64,000 nt of DNA from Acidimicrobiales bacterium (GTDB taxonomy: Bacteria > Actinomycetota > Acidimicrobiia > Acidimicrobiales > Aldehydirespiratoraceae): positions 1 to 64,000 of the forward strand of contig JAKMFW010000053.1 in the NCBI GenBank assembly GCA_022425325.1. The letters run 5' to 3'. The stretch's first letter is position 1. Every line of letters begins with the position of its first letter. A program made the position numbers and the translations under genes. The notes beneath the pieces are model-generated. The model was given only the letters and a program-made list of their open reading frames with translations, made no database searches and had not been told where the DNA came from. Below, in pieces: positions 1 through 9,794 of the stretch.

Positions 1-19
1 GGGCGCAAGGCTAGTGGGC

Positions 20-50
20 TTCGCGCGAAGAGTGAGGGACTTCGCGCGAA
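20..50. repeat. Two tandem TTCGCGCGAA palindromes
   Basis: The perfect 10-bp palindrome TTCGCGCGAA occurs at 20-29 and again at 41-50, spaced 21 bp apart or two helical turns. The first copy is flanked to give CTTCGCGCGAAG. They lie just past the mazG stop codon. They could be a paired protein-binding site for a gene to the left of the window or part of a mazG terminator; no T-run follows either copy. Confidence 0.45.
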
Positions 51-88
51 CCGCGCGAGCCCTGGGATGCTCCGCCGTCCCGGGACCG

Positions 89-1528
89 TCAGTCTGCCAG
101 GGATTCGGCCGACTTGGCCACCGCCCACCATGCAGTGAGCTGATTTTCGTCAGCTGCGGCAAGCGCTTCGGGGCTCCCGGCGAGCACCTCGACCCGACGG
201 AACCGCGAGGCGAACCGCTGGGCAGCACTGCGCAGCGCAGCCTCCGGGTCCACATCGAGCCTGCGGGCCACCTGCACCCCAGCAAACAGGAGATCACCGA
301 CTTCATGCTCGCTCGGATCGTCTCGCACCTCTGCAAGTTCTGCTTCGACGTCGGCGTAGGCGACCTCGACTCCGCCATCCCAGTCGAAGCCGGCCGACGC
401 CGCCTTTTTCTGGATCTTGGCCGCAAGCGCCAATCCCGGCAGGGACGGGGGGATGCCATCGAGGACGGAGTCGCGCTGCTTCTCCTGCGCCTTGATCTCC
501 TCCCACGTCGACACGACGGTCTCCACATCGTCGGCATCGACGTCGCCGAAGACGTGCGGGTGCCGGATGACCAGCTTGTCGTGCACGCCTCGGGCCACGT
601 CGGCGACGGTGAACGATCCCCGCTCGGAGGCCAACCGGGCGTGGAAGTAGATCTGGTAGAGCAGATCGCCGAGCTCCTCGGCGAGATGGTCGTCCAATTC
701 GGGGTCAGGCTCGGCGTCGGCGAGCGCCGCCCGAGCGTCGAGTACCTCCAACACCTCGTGCGTTTCCTCAAGCAGGTGACGCCGCAGGCTGGCGTGAGTC
801 TGCTTGCGGTCCCACGGACACTTATCACGCAGGGTCCGCACCAACTCGTCGAAGCGAGCAAACTCGTGGGCGACGGGCGCGGCCACCTCGGGGAGATACA
901 GCGAGGTGAGATGGTCGGCCTCGAGTTCGCGGTCGAGATCAGCCCAGGCGACTTCGACGATGCGCTCGTCGGGCAACCCAAGTCGCTGCAGGATGATCGC
1001 CGTGGCCGGCGGCTCCTCGAAGGCGAGCTTGATATCAGAGAGCACATGGTTGGCGTGGGCGTGGGCGACGAGGAGCGGGCCGGTCTGTCCGGCTGCGGCG
1101 GTCGCGAACACATGGCCGTCGATCAATCGGACCCCGGCCTCGATCGGGTCGACCTGCAGGCGACTCCACACGGTGTCGAGAAAGGACACCGCCGGAAGGA
1201 TCTCAAGCTCGAGATCCATGTCGGTCGCTGCCTCCCGCACCAGCTCCACCGTTCGTTCGAGCACGAGCGGCGAGCCAGGCACGGCATAGACGAGGTCGTC
1301 GACGGCGGCGAGCGCAAGGAGATCGCGTGCGATCTCCTCGTAGACGTCGGCGAACCGATCAGCGGCCTCGTAGACGTGGTCGTAGGACGACGCGTCGACG
1401 ACGGCGGCTGCGGGATGCCGGGCTGTGCGCAGCCGCACCGTCGGGGCCGCGGCCAGTCGCTCCGTGACCTGCGGGGTGATCAGCTCAGGGCCGGCCGGGC
1501 CGAGCCCCACGATGGTGAGTCGACCCAT
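89..1528 (-). CDS. mazG: YabN-like methylase / MazG nucleotide pyrophosphohydrolase fusion
   Basis: The protein is 479 aa when started at the ATG that gives MGRLTIVGLGPAG; the reading frame is open further upstream but without family similarity. Residues 1-210 are a tetrapyrrole/SAM methylase fold, with the glycine-rich start and YAVPGSPLV near 81-89. Residues 222 onward are MazG, with helix motifs LLEETHEVLEVLD (252-264) and EELGDLLYQIYFH (284-296) that bind Mg2+ for NTP pyrophosphohydrolysis. MazG proteins hydrolyse non-canonical or excess NTPs in the cytosol; the role of the methylase half is not established. The start is 11 bases after the stop of the PPIase gene, so it is probably in the mfd operon. 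Confidence 0.93.
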   Translation of the reverse strand: MGRLTIVGLGPAGPELITPQVTERLAAAPTVRLRTARHPAAAVVDASSYDHVYEAADRFADVYEEIARDLLALAAVDDLVYAVPGSPLVLERTVELVREAATDMDLELEILPAVSFLDTVWSRLQVDPIEAGVRLIDGHVFATAAAGQTGPLLVAHAHANHVLSDIKLAFEEPPATAIILQRLGLPDERIVEVAWADLDRELEADHLTSLYLPEVAAPVAHEFARFDELVRTLRDKCPWDRKQTHASLRRHLLEETHEVLEVLDARAALADAEPDPELDDHLAEELGDLLYQIYFHARLASERGSFTVADVARGVHDKLVIRHPHVFGDVDADDVETVVSTWEEIKAQEKQRDSVLDGIPPSLPGLALAAKIQKKAASAGFDWDGGVEVAYADVEAELAEVRDDPSEHEVGDLLFAGVQVARRLDVDPEAALRSAAQRFASRFRRVEVLAGSPEALAAADENQLTAWWAVAKSAESLAD

Positions 1529-1539
1529 CACGTCCGGAC

Positions 1540-2646
1540 TCAGCCGTCGATCGCGCCGGGCGGAGCGATGAAGCGCACCGTGGAATCCCACACACCGAGT
1601 CGCTCGTCGAGCGAGTGCCCGGCAGCGACCCGCTCCCACGCTGCGTCGACGATCTCGGTGCCGAGGTCGTTGGCGATGCGGTCACGTGCCAGCGGTTCGA
1701 AACTGCCAAGCGCTTGCTGAACCTGGGCCTCGGTCATTTCCGGGTGGTTCTCCGGGGTGAGCTCGCCAATCGTGCGGACCGAGATGACATGCCAGCCGAA
1801 TTGGGAGCGCACCGGCGACGAGATGTTGCCGCTCCCGGCCTTTCGCGCGCCGTCGCTGAACTCCGAGACGTAGCCGATGGTCGGGCCGCAACCGAGATCG
1901 CCGCCGATCGCCGCCGATCCATCACCGCTGCGCTCGATGGCAAGGGTTGCGAAGTCGGCACCCTCGTCGAGAAGGGTGACGATCTCTTCGGCCTCCGCTG
2001 CCGTGTCGACGAGGATGTGACTTGAACAGAGGTACTCGGGATGCTCGAGCTCGGCCGCCAGCGCCAGTTCGTCGACCGCTCGGTCGAGCGTGGTCGTGAG
2101 CGTCCGAGTGTCGAGCGCCAACGTGCCGTACGGCGTGGTCTCGTCGAATGTCGGATCCGCAAGCGCGGTCTCGTCGAGCGCCGCTTGACGATCAGCGACA
2201 TCGGACTCGATACCGCGGGCCGCAAGTTCATCCTCGAGCGCAAGCGTGATCATCCACTGCCGGACGACCTGGCGAGTGGTCTCGAGGTTGGGGACGCCGG
2301 TGTACACGGGCGAACCAGCCGGAAGTCGTTCGAGCATGCCCTCGAGCTCGGACCAGCTCAGCTCGGTGTCGTCGAGGCTTGCGGCGATCGCCCCGCTGTC
2401 GATAACCGAACGCCATTCGGCGATCGCGTCCTGAGAGGAGGCCCGGTCCTCCAGAGAGCGCGGCTCGAAGGCTGCACGCTCCGAATCATCAGAGCCCACG
2501 GCAACGAACACTGCCGCGCCGATGATCACGCCGAGGGCGATCACGGCAGCGACAACGCCGAACGGGCCCGCCGACAGCGTCGCCCTCGGATTCGGGCGAC
2601 CTTGCGGGGCGTCGGACTCGGTTTCGACCTGCGATTCGTTGCTCAC
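1540..2646 (-). CDS. Membrane-anchored PpiC/SurA-type peptidyl-prolyl isomerase
   Basis: The product is 368 aa: a short cytoplasmic tail, one membrane segment (about 30-51), and an extracytoplasmic body with a parvulin domain at about 206-295 (CSSHILV, IGGDLG, QFGWHVI). The N-terminal helical part (70-200) resembles a SurA chaperone module. It should help fold exported proteins on the outer face of the membrane. The GTG start overlaps the mfd stop (GTGA), indicating translational coupling. The fold is clear but clients are unknown, so no symbol is given. Confidence 0.85.
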   Translation of the reverse strand: MSNESQVETESDAPQGRPNPRATLSAGPFGVVAAVIALGVIIGAAVFVAVGSDDSERAAFEPRSLEDRASSQDAIAEWRSVIDSGAIAASLDDTELSWSELEGMLERLPAGSPVYTGVPNLETTRQVVRQWMITLALEDELAARGIESDVADRQAALDETALADPTFDETTPYGTLALDTRTLTTTLDRAVDELALAAELEHPEYLCSSHILVDTAAEAEEIVTLLDEGADFATLAIERSGDGSAAIGGDLGCGPTIGYVSEFSDGARKAGSGNISSPVRSQFGWHVISVRTIGELTPENHPEMTEAQVQQALGSFEPLARDRIANDLGTEIVDAAWERVAAGHSLDERLGVWDSTVRFIAPPGAIDG

Positions 2647-5600
2647 GAAGACGGAAGGCTAGCGGCGCGGTCGGGGCTGTCGGGGATTAGGTCGCCCATG
2701 ATCTCGGCCAATTGATCGACGACGCCACCATCTCGCTTCCGCAGAGGCAGCTGGAGTTCGTCGATCGCTTCTTTGAATACGGCCTGGTTGCCCGAGCCCT
2801 TGCCCGAATAGAGCCGCTCCATGCGCACCTGCTTGCTGTCGGGCAGGTGGACAGGCGACAGCCGGGCGACGAAATCGGGACCACCGAAGCCGGGGCCCTT
2901 CGTCACGATGATCTCGCGAACCCCGGTGCGGACACACTCGACCCGCAGGCGCCCGACCTGCAGGAGCGCCTCAGCCGGCTCGGGGATCGGGCCGAAACGG
3001 TCGAGCCATTCCGCCCGAACATCATCGAGCGCCTCGAGGGACTCGATCGACGCAAGCCGCCGATAGGCCTCGAGTCGGTTGGTCTCCTTCAGGACATAGT
3101 CGTCGGGCAGGTGGGCGTTGCCGGGGACCTCGATCGCAATCTCGACCGGCTCCGGGGGCCGCTCGCCCCGAAGTTCACCGACCGCTTCGGTGACCATCTG
3201 GCAGTAGAGGTCGTAGCCGACGGCGGCGATGTGGCCCGACTGGCCGGTGCCGAGCAAATTACCGGCACCGCGAATCTCGAGGTCGCGCATGGCGATACGG
3301 AAACCCGACCCGAGCTCCGTGGCCGCACCGATCGTCTTAAGTCGCTCGTAGGCCTCCTCGGACAAGACCTGATCGACCGGATGGAACAGATAGGCGTAGG
3401 CCCGCTGTCCGGCTCGGCCGACACGACCCCGCAGCTGGTGAAGCTGCCCGAGTCCGAGCAGATCGGCCCGATCGGCGATCAGTGTGTTCACGGTCGGCAT
3501 ATCGATGCCCGACTCGATGATGGTCGTGCAGACGAGGACGTCGTAGTTGCCCTCCCAGAAATCGACCACGACCCGTTCGAGCGTGCCCTCATCCATCTGC
3601 CCGTGAGCGATCGCCACCCGCGCCTCCGGTACGAGGTTCCGGAGCCGTTCGGCGACATGGTCGATGTCGCGCACGCGGTTGTGCACGAAGAAGACCTGCC
3701 CTTCACGAAGCAGTTCACGACGGATCGCCTCGGCGACCGCTCGTTCCTCGTACTCACCGACATAGGTGAGGATCGGCTGACGATCCGCCGGCGGTGTGTT
3801 GAGCAACGACATGTCGCGGATGCCGGTGAGCGACATCTCCATCGTGCGCGGGATCGGTGTAGCGGTGAGCGTCAGCACATCGATGTCGTGGCGGAGTTCC
3901 TTGATCTGTTCCTTGTGGCTGACACCAAAGCGCTGTTCTTCGTCGACGATCAACAACCCGAGGTTCTTGAACTCAATACCCTCGCCCAGCAGCCGATGCG
4001 TGCCGACAACCAGGTCGACCTCGCCATCCTTGAGACCATCGGTGACCGCTTTGGCCTGCTTGGCGGTGAGAAACCGGCTCAGCACCTCGACGCGAATCGG
4101 GTAGGGCGCCATCCGTTCGGTAAAGGTCGTGACGTGCTGTTGTGCGAGCAGGGTCGTCGGCACCAGCACGGCGACCTGTTTGCCGTCCTGGATGGCCTTG
4201 AACGCAGCCCGCATGCCGATCTCGGTCTTCCCGAAGCCGACATCACCGACGACGAGGCGATCCATCGGCGACTCGAGTTCCATGTCGTTCTTCACGTCGA
4301 TGATCGCGCTGAGCTGGTCGGTGGTTTCCTGGAACGGGAACGACGCCTCGAACTCGCCCTGCCAGGGTGTGTCGGGCGCAAAGGCGTGGCCGCTGCTCGT
4401 GACTCGCTTTTGATAGAGCACGACGAGTTCCTGGGCGATCTCCTGCACCGCCGAACGGACCTTGGCCTTGGTCTGACTCCAGTCGGAGCCTCCCATCCGC
4501 GACAGGCTCGGCGTATCGCCCCCGGTGTAATGCCGCACCGACTCGATCTGGTCCGACGGCACATACAGCTTGTCGCCGCCGCGGTACTCGAGCAGCAGAT
4601 AGTCACGCTCGTTGCCACCGATCGCACGGGTGACCATGCCACCGAACCGGGCGACGCCGTGCTGGTGATGGACGACAAAGCTGCCTTCTCGCAGATCCTC
4701 GAAAAACCGCTGGGTATCGCGCCTGCGACGCCGGGCCTGACGGTGCGTGCGGCGACGACCGGTCACATCGGATTCTGCGATCACTGCGAGCTTGATGTCG
4801 GCGAGGACCACGCCGCGTTCGATCGGGGCGACGATCACCTCGCCGGCGGGCCGAGCCTCCTCTCCCCTGGTCGGCCCGGATCGAATGTCGAGCACGACGT
4901 CGTGCTCGGCCATCAGCGTGCCGAGTCGGTTGGCGCTGGCCTCGCCATCGGCGGCCACCACGACCCGATAGCCGTCGTCGAGCAGGCTGCGGATCTGGCT
5001 GATCGTGGGCGACAGATCACCCACGACCGGCTCCCAACCGGACGCCGCGACAACCGGTGTCGTCGGCTTGTCGGGCGTCGCCAGAATCGACCACGACGCC
5101 GCGCCGGTCCGGGTCATGAGCCGGTCGAAGTCGAGGTGTAGTCGGTGTACGTCGTCGGCCGCGACATCCCACGTCAGGGCGAGCGTCGACGCGAGATCGG
5201 CCTCTTCCGCGAGAATCTCCGCGGCCCGGTCGCGGACGCGGCGAGGCTCAACGAACGCCACCAGCCCGTCGGCGCCGATCAGGTCGGTGATGAGGTGTTC
5301 GCCCTCGACCAGCCACGGCAGCCACGACTCCATGCCATCGAAGAGGGTGCCGTCGGCGAAGCGATCCCACTGTTCGCGACCCCACGGCTCCTCTGCGACC
5401 AGTTCGGCCGCCCGTGCCTGTCGTGCTTCGGTTGGCCGGAACTCGCGGCACGGATAGATACGCGCCGAATCGACCGGTTCGGTGGAGCGCTGGTCGGCCA
5501 CGGCGAATTCGGTGAGCCGCTCGACCTCATCCCCCCACAGGTCGATGCGCACGGGTGCATCGGCGGTGCTCGGGTAGACGTCGACGATCGAGCCGCGCAC

Positions 5601-6134
5601 TGCCACCTCACCGCGATGTTCGACCTGTCCCTCCCGGCGGTAGCCGAGCATGACGAGCCGTTCGACGAGCATGACCGGGTCGACCTGATCGCCAGGGCGC
5701 ACCTCGATCGGGTCGATGGCGGCATGCGGGTCGATTCGCTGGATCAGCGCTCGCGCCGACGCCACGACGAGCGACGGAGGACGGTCGGATGTGAGCCGGT
5801 GGAGCACGGCCAGGCGCTGACCCATCGTCTCGACACCCGGGCTGACGCGTTCAAATGGCAGCGTCTCCCAGGCGGGAAAATGCAGCACCTTGTCGTCGCC
5901 CAGGATCGCTGCAGCATCGGCAGCGAGACGCTCGGCTTCGGCCTGCGTCGGGGTTCCGACCAGCACGGGGCGACGATCCGACGCGGCGACAAGGCCGGCG
6001 ATGACGAAGGCCCGACCAGGGTCGGCGACGGCGATCACCGGTTCACGCCGGCCGAGGGCGGCTTCGATCGAGGGTTCCTCGCTGAGTTGGTCGAGTAGGT
6101 CGCCGAGCGGAGGCACGGAACGAGGAGAACTCAC
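2643..6134 (-). CDS. mfd: Transcription-repair coupling factor Mfd
   Basis: The 1163-aa length fits the family. Order: UvrB-like N-terminal modules, an RNA-polymerase-interaction domain, a RecG-like translocase with Walker [12 protein letters not shown] (about 630) and DEEQ box (about 730), motif VI in the [16 protein letters not shown] segment, and a C-terminal autoinhibitory domain. Mfd removes RNA polymerase stalled at lesions using ATP and recruits UvrA. The start is GTG, 30 bases after the pth stop. The plus-strand reading frames over this gene are shadows. Confidence 0.98.
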   Translation of the reverse strand: MSSPRSVPPLGDLLDQLSEEPSIEAALGRREPVIAVADPGRAFVIAGLVAASDRRPVLVGTPTQAEAERLAADAAAILGDDKVLHFPAWETLPFERVSPGVETMGQRLAVLHRLTSDRPPSLVVASARALIQRIDPHAAIDPIEVRPGDQVDPVMLVERLVMLGYRREGQVEHRGEVAVRGSIVDVYPSTADAPVRIDLWGDEVERLTEFAVADQRSTEPVDSARIYPCREFRPTEARQARAAELVAEEPWGREQWDRFADGTLFDGMESWLPWLVEGEHLITDLIGADGLVAFVEPRRVRDRAAEILAEEADLASTLALTWDVAADDVHRLHLDFDRLMTRTGAASWSILATPDKPTTPVVAASGWEPVVGDLSPTISQIRSLLDDGYRVVVAADGEASANRLGTLMAEHDVVLDIRSGPTRGEEARPAGEVIVAPIERGVVLADIKLAVIAESDVTGRRRTHRQARRRRRDTQRFFEDLREGSFVVHHQHGVARFGGMVTRAIGGNERDYLLLEYRGGDKLYVPSDQIESVRHYTGGDTPSLSRMGGSDWSQTKAKVRSAVQEIAQELVVLYQKRVTSSGHAFAPDTPWQGEFEASFPFQETTDQLSAIIDVKNDMELESPMDRLVVGDVGFGKTEIGMRAAFKAIQDGKQVAVLVPTTLLAQQHVTTFTERMAPYPIRVEVLSRFLTAKQAKAVTDGLKDGEVDLVVGTHRLLGEGIEFKNLGLLIVDEEQRFGVSHKEQIKELRHDIDVLTLTATPIPRTMEMSLTGIRDMSLLNTPPADRQPILTYVGEYEERAVAEAIRRELLREGQVFFVHNRVRDIDHVAERLRNLVPEARVAIAHGQMDEGTLERVVVDFWEGNYDVLVCTTIIESGIDMPTVNTLIADRADLLGLGQLHQLRGRVGRAGQRAYAYLFHPVDQVLSEEAYERLKTIGAATELGSGFRIAMRDLEIRGAGNLLGTGQSGHIAAVGYDLYCQMVTEAVGELRGERPPEPVEIAIEVPGNAHLPDDYVLKETNRLEAYRRLASIESLEALDDVRAEWLDRFGPIPEPAEALLQVGRLRVECVRTGVREIIVTKGPGFGGPDFVARLSPVHLPDSKQVRMERLYSGKGSGNQAVFKEAIDELQLPLRKRDGGVVDQLAEIMGDLIPDSPDRAASLPSS

Positions 6135-6164
6135 AGGGGCAGCTTCTCGCGGATTGGGGGTGGG

Positions 6165-6779
6165 TCAGCGGTTGTAGCGGTTCATCGCCGCCTCGATATC
6201 GCTGACGGCGAGATCCTCGAGGGCGTCGGCGGCGTCGGCCACGATCTCCTCGAGCACGGGACGGTCGGCGCGCGACGGACGTTTCAGAACATAGTCCCGC
6301 CCGGCCATCGTGCCCTGCTCGGGCTTCCCAATACCGATGCGGAGTCGGGAGAAGTCATCGGTCCGCAGGTGCGATCGAACCGACTTGAGGCCGTTGTTCC
6401 CGGCGAGTCCACCGCCGAACTTCAGCTTCATTCGCCCGACCTCAAGGTCGAGTTCGTCGTGAACCATCACCAGCCGACTGAACTCGTCGATGCCGTGCCG
6501 CTTGACCAGGGCGCTGACCGCTCGACCGGCTTCGTTGTAGAACGTGGTCGGCCGAGCGACCACGACGAGCTTGCCGCCGATTCGCAGAACGTCGCTCTCG
6601 GCGTGCTCGCGTTTGCCACGCCGAAGCCGCCCGCCGTGGCGGCGGGCCAGTTCGTCGACAACCCAGAAGCCGGCGTTGTGGCGCGTCTGCGCGAAGTCGT
6701 CGCCCGGATTGCCGAGGCCGACCACCAAGAGGTCAGCAGGCGTTCCAGTGCGGTCGTGAGTGCGACGCCGGACCACCAT
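6165..6779 (-). CDS. pth: Peptidyl-tRNA hydrolase
   Basis: The enzyme cleaves the ester bond of peptidyl-tRNA released during abortive translation. The 204-aa protein has the Pth signatures GLGNPG (21-26), TRHNAGFWVVD with catalytic His34, HDELDLEVG and GGLAGNNGLKS. The ATG start is 20 bases after the rplY stop, and pth-rplY pairing is common in Actinobacteria. The N-terminus is about 15 residues longer than usual before the first beta strand, so an internal start is possible. Confidence 0.96.
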   Translation of the reverse strand: MVVRRRTHDRTGTPADLLVVGLGNPGDDFAQTRHNAGFWVVDELARRHGGRLRRGKREHAESDVLRIGGKLVVVARPTTFYNEAGRAVSALVKRHGIDEFSRLVMVHDELDLEVGRMKLKFGGGLAGNNGLKSVRSHLRTDDFSRLRIGIGKPEQGTMAGRDYVLKRPSRADRPVLEEIVADAADALEDLAVSDIEAAMNRYNR

Positions 6780-6799
6780 GAGTCAGGCCCGGACGGGCG

Positions 6800-7471
6800 T
6801 TAGCCCTCGTCGCCGCTCTCGCCCTCGTCGCCCTCGTCGGCCCCTTCAGCGCCTTCAGCCCCTTCAGCCTCAGCGGCGTCGCCCTGCTCGGCGCGGCGAA
6901 TGGCCTCACGGGTGGAGCGGGTGATGAGTGCGATCGCGACGGTTTCGTCGGGATCCATGGCCGATTCGGCACCCTCGGGGAGGACGACATCGGCGACCTT
7001 GACGGTGGCGCCGAGCTCGAGATCGGAGATGTCGATGACGATCTCCTGCGGAACCGCTGTTGGCTTCGCCAAGATCGCCATCTCGTACATCGACTGATCG
7101 ACCATGCCGTCGAACTGGGTGACCTGACGGGCCTCGCCCTGCAAGACGACCGGAACGTTGACCTCAATCTGCTGATCCTCGGTGACCCGCAGGAAATCGA
7201 CGTGGAGAACATCGCGGCGAGTCGGGTGACGCTGGATGTCCTTGACGACCGACAGGTGGTTGGCACCGTCGATGTCGAGCGTGATGAGGGCGTTGATGCC
7301 CGCATCGGTGGTGAGGCAGCGACGCAGCTCGGGCCACGCGACCGACACGGCGATCGGGTCGGCATCAAGGCCGTAGACGACGGCGGGGATCTTGCCTTCG
7401 CGACGGAGGCGACGGGACGGGCGAGAGCCTTCCGTGCGTCCGGTCTCGGCGCTCAACAGCAGGTCAGACAT
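6800..7471 (-). CDS. rplY: 50S ribosomal protein bL25 (CTC form)
   Basis: The 223-aa product binds 5S rRNA. It has the L25 N-terminal domain (KIPAVVYG, the VVKDIQRHPTRRDVLHVDF segment) and the C-terminal CTC/TL5 domain, then a 25-residue Glu/Gly/Ala/Asp tail that is probably disordered. Start chosen at MSDLLLSAETG rather than the upstream ATG of the open frame, because family similarity begins there. The 168-base gap upstream (7472-7639) has no gene; a TACCAT box lies inside it. Confidence 0.95.
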   Translation of the reverse strand: MSDLLLSAETGRTEGSRPSRRLRREGKIPAVVYGLDADPIAVSVAWPELRRCLTTDAGINALITLDIDGANHLSVVKDIQRHPTRRDVLHVDFLRVTEDQQIEVNVPVVLQGEARQVTQFDGMVDQSMYEMAILAKPTAVPQEIVIDISDLELGATVKVADVVLPEGAESAMDPDETVAIALITRSTREAIRRAEQGDAAEAEGAEGAEGADEGDEGESGDEG

Positions 7472-7639
7472 GAGAATTCGGCTCCGAAGTGGGCACGTGA
7501 AAATCGAACAACAGCCCAGACGGGCCGACGCCTGATGGTACCGGGGCAATGGGCCAGAACCACCGGTACCGACGGTTCGAAACGCCGGACTTCGGACCAG
7601 GCACGTCGTGCAGGGCCTCCCGACGACGCCCGGAAAGAA

Positions 7640-8623
7640 CTAGGCGAGGTGGTTGCCCTGGAAGATCTCGCTGACCGACGTGTCCTCGAAGACCGCCGAG
7701 ATGGCCTGGGCGATGATCGGCGCAACCGACAAGACCGTGATGTTGTCTGCCCGCTTCTCACTCGGCAGCGGGAGGGTGTCGGTGACCAGCACGGTCTCGA
7801 CCGGAGCGTTCTTGATTCGGTCGATGGCTGGACCCGAGAAGACCCCATGCGTCGTCGCGATGATGATGCGCTTGGCGTCGTACTGGTGCAGAAGTTCGGC
7901 AGCGGCACAGATCGTGCCCCCCGTATCGATCATGTCGTCGATCAGGACACAGCAGCGACCGGCGACCTCGCCGATGATCTCTTTGGCCTCGACGGCGTTC
8001 TTTTCCTCCGTGGAGCGGCGCTTATGGACATACGCAAGGTCGGCGTCGAGCAGATTGGTGTAGCGCTCGGCGACCTTCATGCGTCCGGCGTCGGGCGACA
8101 CGATGACCATGTCGTCCTCGTCGAGGCCGGCGAGGTAGTCGATCAGCACCGGCATCGCGGTGAGGTGGTCGACCGGTCCGTCGAAGAAGCCCTGGATCTG
8201 GCCGCTGTGGAGGTCGACCGAGATGAGTCGATCGGCGCCGGCGGCAAGGAAGAGATCGGCGATGAGTCGGGCGGTGATCGGCTCACGACCCGACGCCTTG
8301 CGGTCCTGGCGGCTGTAGCCGAAGAAGGGGGCAACGGCGGTGATGCGTTTAGCCGACGCCCGCTTGGCGGCGTCGACCATGATCAGGTGCTCCATGATCG
8401 AGTCGTTGATCGAACGATCGTCCCATGCGGTGTGGGTCTGCACGATGAACACGTCGGAGCCGCGGATCGAATCGCCGTATTTGACATGGATCTCGCCGTT
8501 TGCGAACTCGGCGATATTCGGCGTGCCCTGTGCGACGTCGAGTTCTCGACAAATGTCGGCGACGAGTTCTGCGGTAGCTCGCCCCGCGACAATGTGCAGC
8601 TTCTTGTGGTTCAGGAGTTGCAT
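7640..8623 (-). CDS. prs: Ribose-phosphate pyrophosphokinase
   Basis: PRPP synthetase makes 5-phosphoribosyl-1-pyrophosphate from ribose-5-phosphate and ATP for nucleotide, His and Trp synthesis. The 327-aa protein carries VAPFFGYSRQDRK, the ribose-phosphate region VDLHSGQIQGFFD and the PRPP loop LIDDMIDTGGT. The start MQLLNHKKLHIVAG matches the family; the open frame upstream runs back into the tRNA. A TAGGGT box about 31 bases upstream and a GGGGG ribosome site suggest an ordinary leadered transcript. glmU, often next to prs in Actinobacteria, is not here. Confidence 0.97.
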   Translation of the reverse strand: MQLLNHKKLHIVAGRATAELVADICRELDVAQGTPNIAEFANGEIHVKYGDSIRGSDVFIVQTHTAWDDRSINDSIMEHLIMVDAAKRASAKRITAVAPFFGYSRQDRKASGREPITARLIADLFLAAGADRLISVDLHSGQIQGFFDGPVDHLTAMPVLIDYLAGLDEDDMVIVSPDAGRMKVAERYTNLLDADLAYVHKRRSTEEKNAVEAKEIIGEVAGRCCVLIDDMIDTGGTICAAAELLHQYDAKRIIIATTHGVFSGPAIDRIKNAPVETVLVTDTLPLPSEKRADNITVLSVAPIIAQAISAVFEDTSVSEIFQGNHLA

Positions 8624-8742
8624 CCCGTGCCCCCGGTGGTTCCGTCCCAGGAGCACCCTACCCCGCGCGATGATTCGCTGACCCGGTCGACGCCGCGCGA
8701 AGTTCGGCTCGGGTTTCGCGGCGCGGCGGCGAGCACGATGGG

Positions 8743-8816
8743 CTGGCCCGGCAGGACTCGAACCTGCAACATCCGGAGTCAAAGTCCGACGTTCTAACCA
8801 GTTGAACTACGGGCCA
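8743..8816 (-). tRNA. tRNA-Gln (TTG anticodon)
   Basis: The minus strand folds as a complete cloverleaf: acceptor TGGCCCG/CGGGCCA, D arm GTTC/GAAC, anticodon stem TCGGA/TCCGG around loop CTTTGAC, and T arm GCAGG-TTCGAGT-CCTGC. The anticodon TTG and the weak U1-A72 pair fit glutamine. The discriminator is G and the CCA end is not encoded. It lies upstream of prs. Confidence 0.96.
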
Positions 8817-8827
8817 CGGCGCGGCTC

Positions 8828-8833
8828 AACCTA
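8828..8833 (-). promoter_or_regulatory. Candidate -10 box for tRNA-Gln
   Basis: TAGGTT on the minus strand ends 11 bases before the tRNA 5' end, a normal distance for a start of transcription just upstream of the mature tRNA. No convincing -35 is seen. Confidence 0.4.
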
Positions 8834-8894
8834 GCGGCGGCAATCGCCGTCGCGTCCTGATCAGCGAGAGGGTGGGACACCGGCGCCGAGGCGG

Positions 8895-8900
8895 TAGCGT
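8895..8900 (+). promoter_or_regulatory. Leaderless-type -10 box for the bS22 gene
   Basis: TAGCGT lies 8 bases before the GTG start, so transcription would begin at or next to the start codon. No Shine-Dalgarno sequence fits between them. Confidence 0.55.
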
Positions 8901-8908
8901 CGCTTGCC

Positions 8909-8998
8909 GTGGGTTCACTCATCAAGAAGCGCCGCAAGCGCATGCGCAAGAAGAAGCACAAGAAGATGCTCCGGAGGACGCGCCACCAGCGGAAGTGA
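8909..8998 (+). CDS. bS22-like mini ribosomal protein (AURKAIP1/COX24 family)
   Basis: A 29-residue, extremely basic protein begins MGSLIKKRRKRMRKKKH and ends RRTRHQRK. It closely matches by eye the small actinobacterial protein found in mycobacterial 30S subunits and named bS22, related to mitochondrial mS38/AURKAIP1. It is likely to thread through 16S rRNA near the decoding centre. It sits alone on the plus strand between two minus-strand core genes and has a leaderless-type promoter. Family assignment is from remembered sequence similarity. Confidence 0.88.
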   Translation: MGSLIKKRRKRMRKKKHKKMLRRTRHQRK

Positions 8999-9010
8999 CG
9001 CTCGGGGCGC

Positions 9011-9772
9011 TCAGTCGCCCCTGTGCTTCCACTCGGACGCCGGCACCGTCGTGACCACGCGTCCGACGTCGGGGAACATCCCCTCGACGAACCAGGTGCT
9101 GCCACTCCCCGCAAGTTGAGGCCGCCGATCCGTCTGATCGGCGATTTCGTCGCGCCAGCGCACGAGTTCGGGAGCAACGACGAGCGCCGCCGGTTCGAGA
9201 TCGTTGCCGTTGTCGCCGGCGGGTCCACCCATCTCGTCCCACGCCCGGTAGACGGCGGGGGTGGAACAGAAGATGGGTGGCGTGACGATCGTGAAGGTCC
9301 GTCGGTCATGGGGCAACGGGTCGACGATTTCCCCGATGCCGGTGACGCGGGCTCGGCCACCGACGAGGCAGAACGCGATGTCGGCGCCGAGCGCCGCTGC
9401 CGCACGAAGGTTCGTGAAGCCCGCCCAGCGGAGCACTGCAGCAGCGTCGGCCGATCCCCCGCCCAGGCCGGCACCGGCCGGAATCTGCTTGTGGAGCGTG
9501 ACCGACGCAGTGCGCCCGGCGAGGGCGAGCGCCCGTCGCACCAGGTTGTCCTCGTTTGGTCCGACCGTCTCGGTGCCGTGAGGTCCCACAACCGTCAGCG
9601 AATCACCCGGTGCAATCTCGAGTCGGTCGTGGAAATCAAGCGACACCATCTCGGCGTCGATCAGGTGATAGCCGTCGTCGCGCCGGCCGGTGACGCGCAG
9701 CGAAAGGGTCAGCTTGGCCGGGGCGATGAGCGTCTCCGGCGCAACGTCGGCCTCAGTCGATGGCGTGTCCAC
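9011..9772 (-). CDS. ispE: 4-diphosphocytidyl-2-C-methyl-D-erythritol kinase
   Basis: This GHMP-family kinase phosphorylates CDP-methylerythritol in the MEP isoprenoid pathway, whose dxr and ispG are also in this window. The 253-aa protein has the N-terminal APAKLTLSLRV motif (17-27), the ATP loop PAGAGLGGGSADAAAVL (98-114) and GSGSTWF near the C-terminus. The GTG start is supported by a TAGTCT box six bases upstream. It belongs to the ksgA-ispE order of Actinobacteria, here interrupted by a plus-strand hydrolase gene. Confidence 0.95.
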   Translation of the reverse strand: MDTPSTEADVAPETLIAPAKLTLSLRVTGRRDDGYHLIDAEMVSLDFHDRLEIAPGDSLTVVGPHGTETVGPNEDNLVRRALALAGRTASVTLHKQIPAGAGLGGGSADAAAVLRWAGFTNLRAAAALGADIAFCLVGGRARVTGIGEIVDPLPHDRRTFTIVTPPIFCSTPAVYRAWDEMGGPAGDNGNDLEPAALVVAPELVRWRDEIADQTDRRPQLAGSGSTWFVEGMFPDVGRVVTTVPASEWKHRGD

Positions 9773-9778
9773 GAGCGC

Positions 9779-9788
9779 AGACTACGGT
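9779..9788. promoter_or_regulatory. Overlapping divergent -10 boxes, ispE / metallo-hydrolase
   Basis: On the minus strand TAGTCT (9784-9779) ends six bases before the ispE GTG. On the plus strand TACGGT (9783-9788) ends six bases before the ATG at 9795. The two boxes share the central TA, so polymerases should compete for this 22-bp gap. Both transcripts would be leaderless. Confidence 0.55.
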
Positions 9789-9794
9789 CGCCGA

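Noticed and set aside
14-1720. 568-codon plus-strand frame over mazG
   Set aside because: Antisense shadow; mazG shows clear methylase and MazG motifs and this frame shows none.
2712-5141. 809-codon open frame on the plus strand over mfd
   Set aside because: Antisense shadow of a certain gene in high-GC DNA; composition is Arg/Asp/Gly-rich with no motif, and mfd is intact on the other strand.
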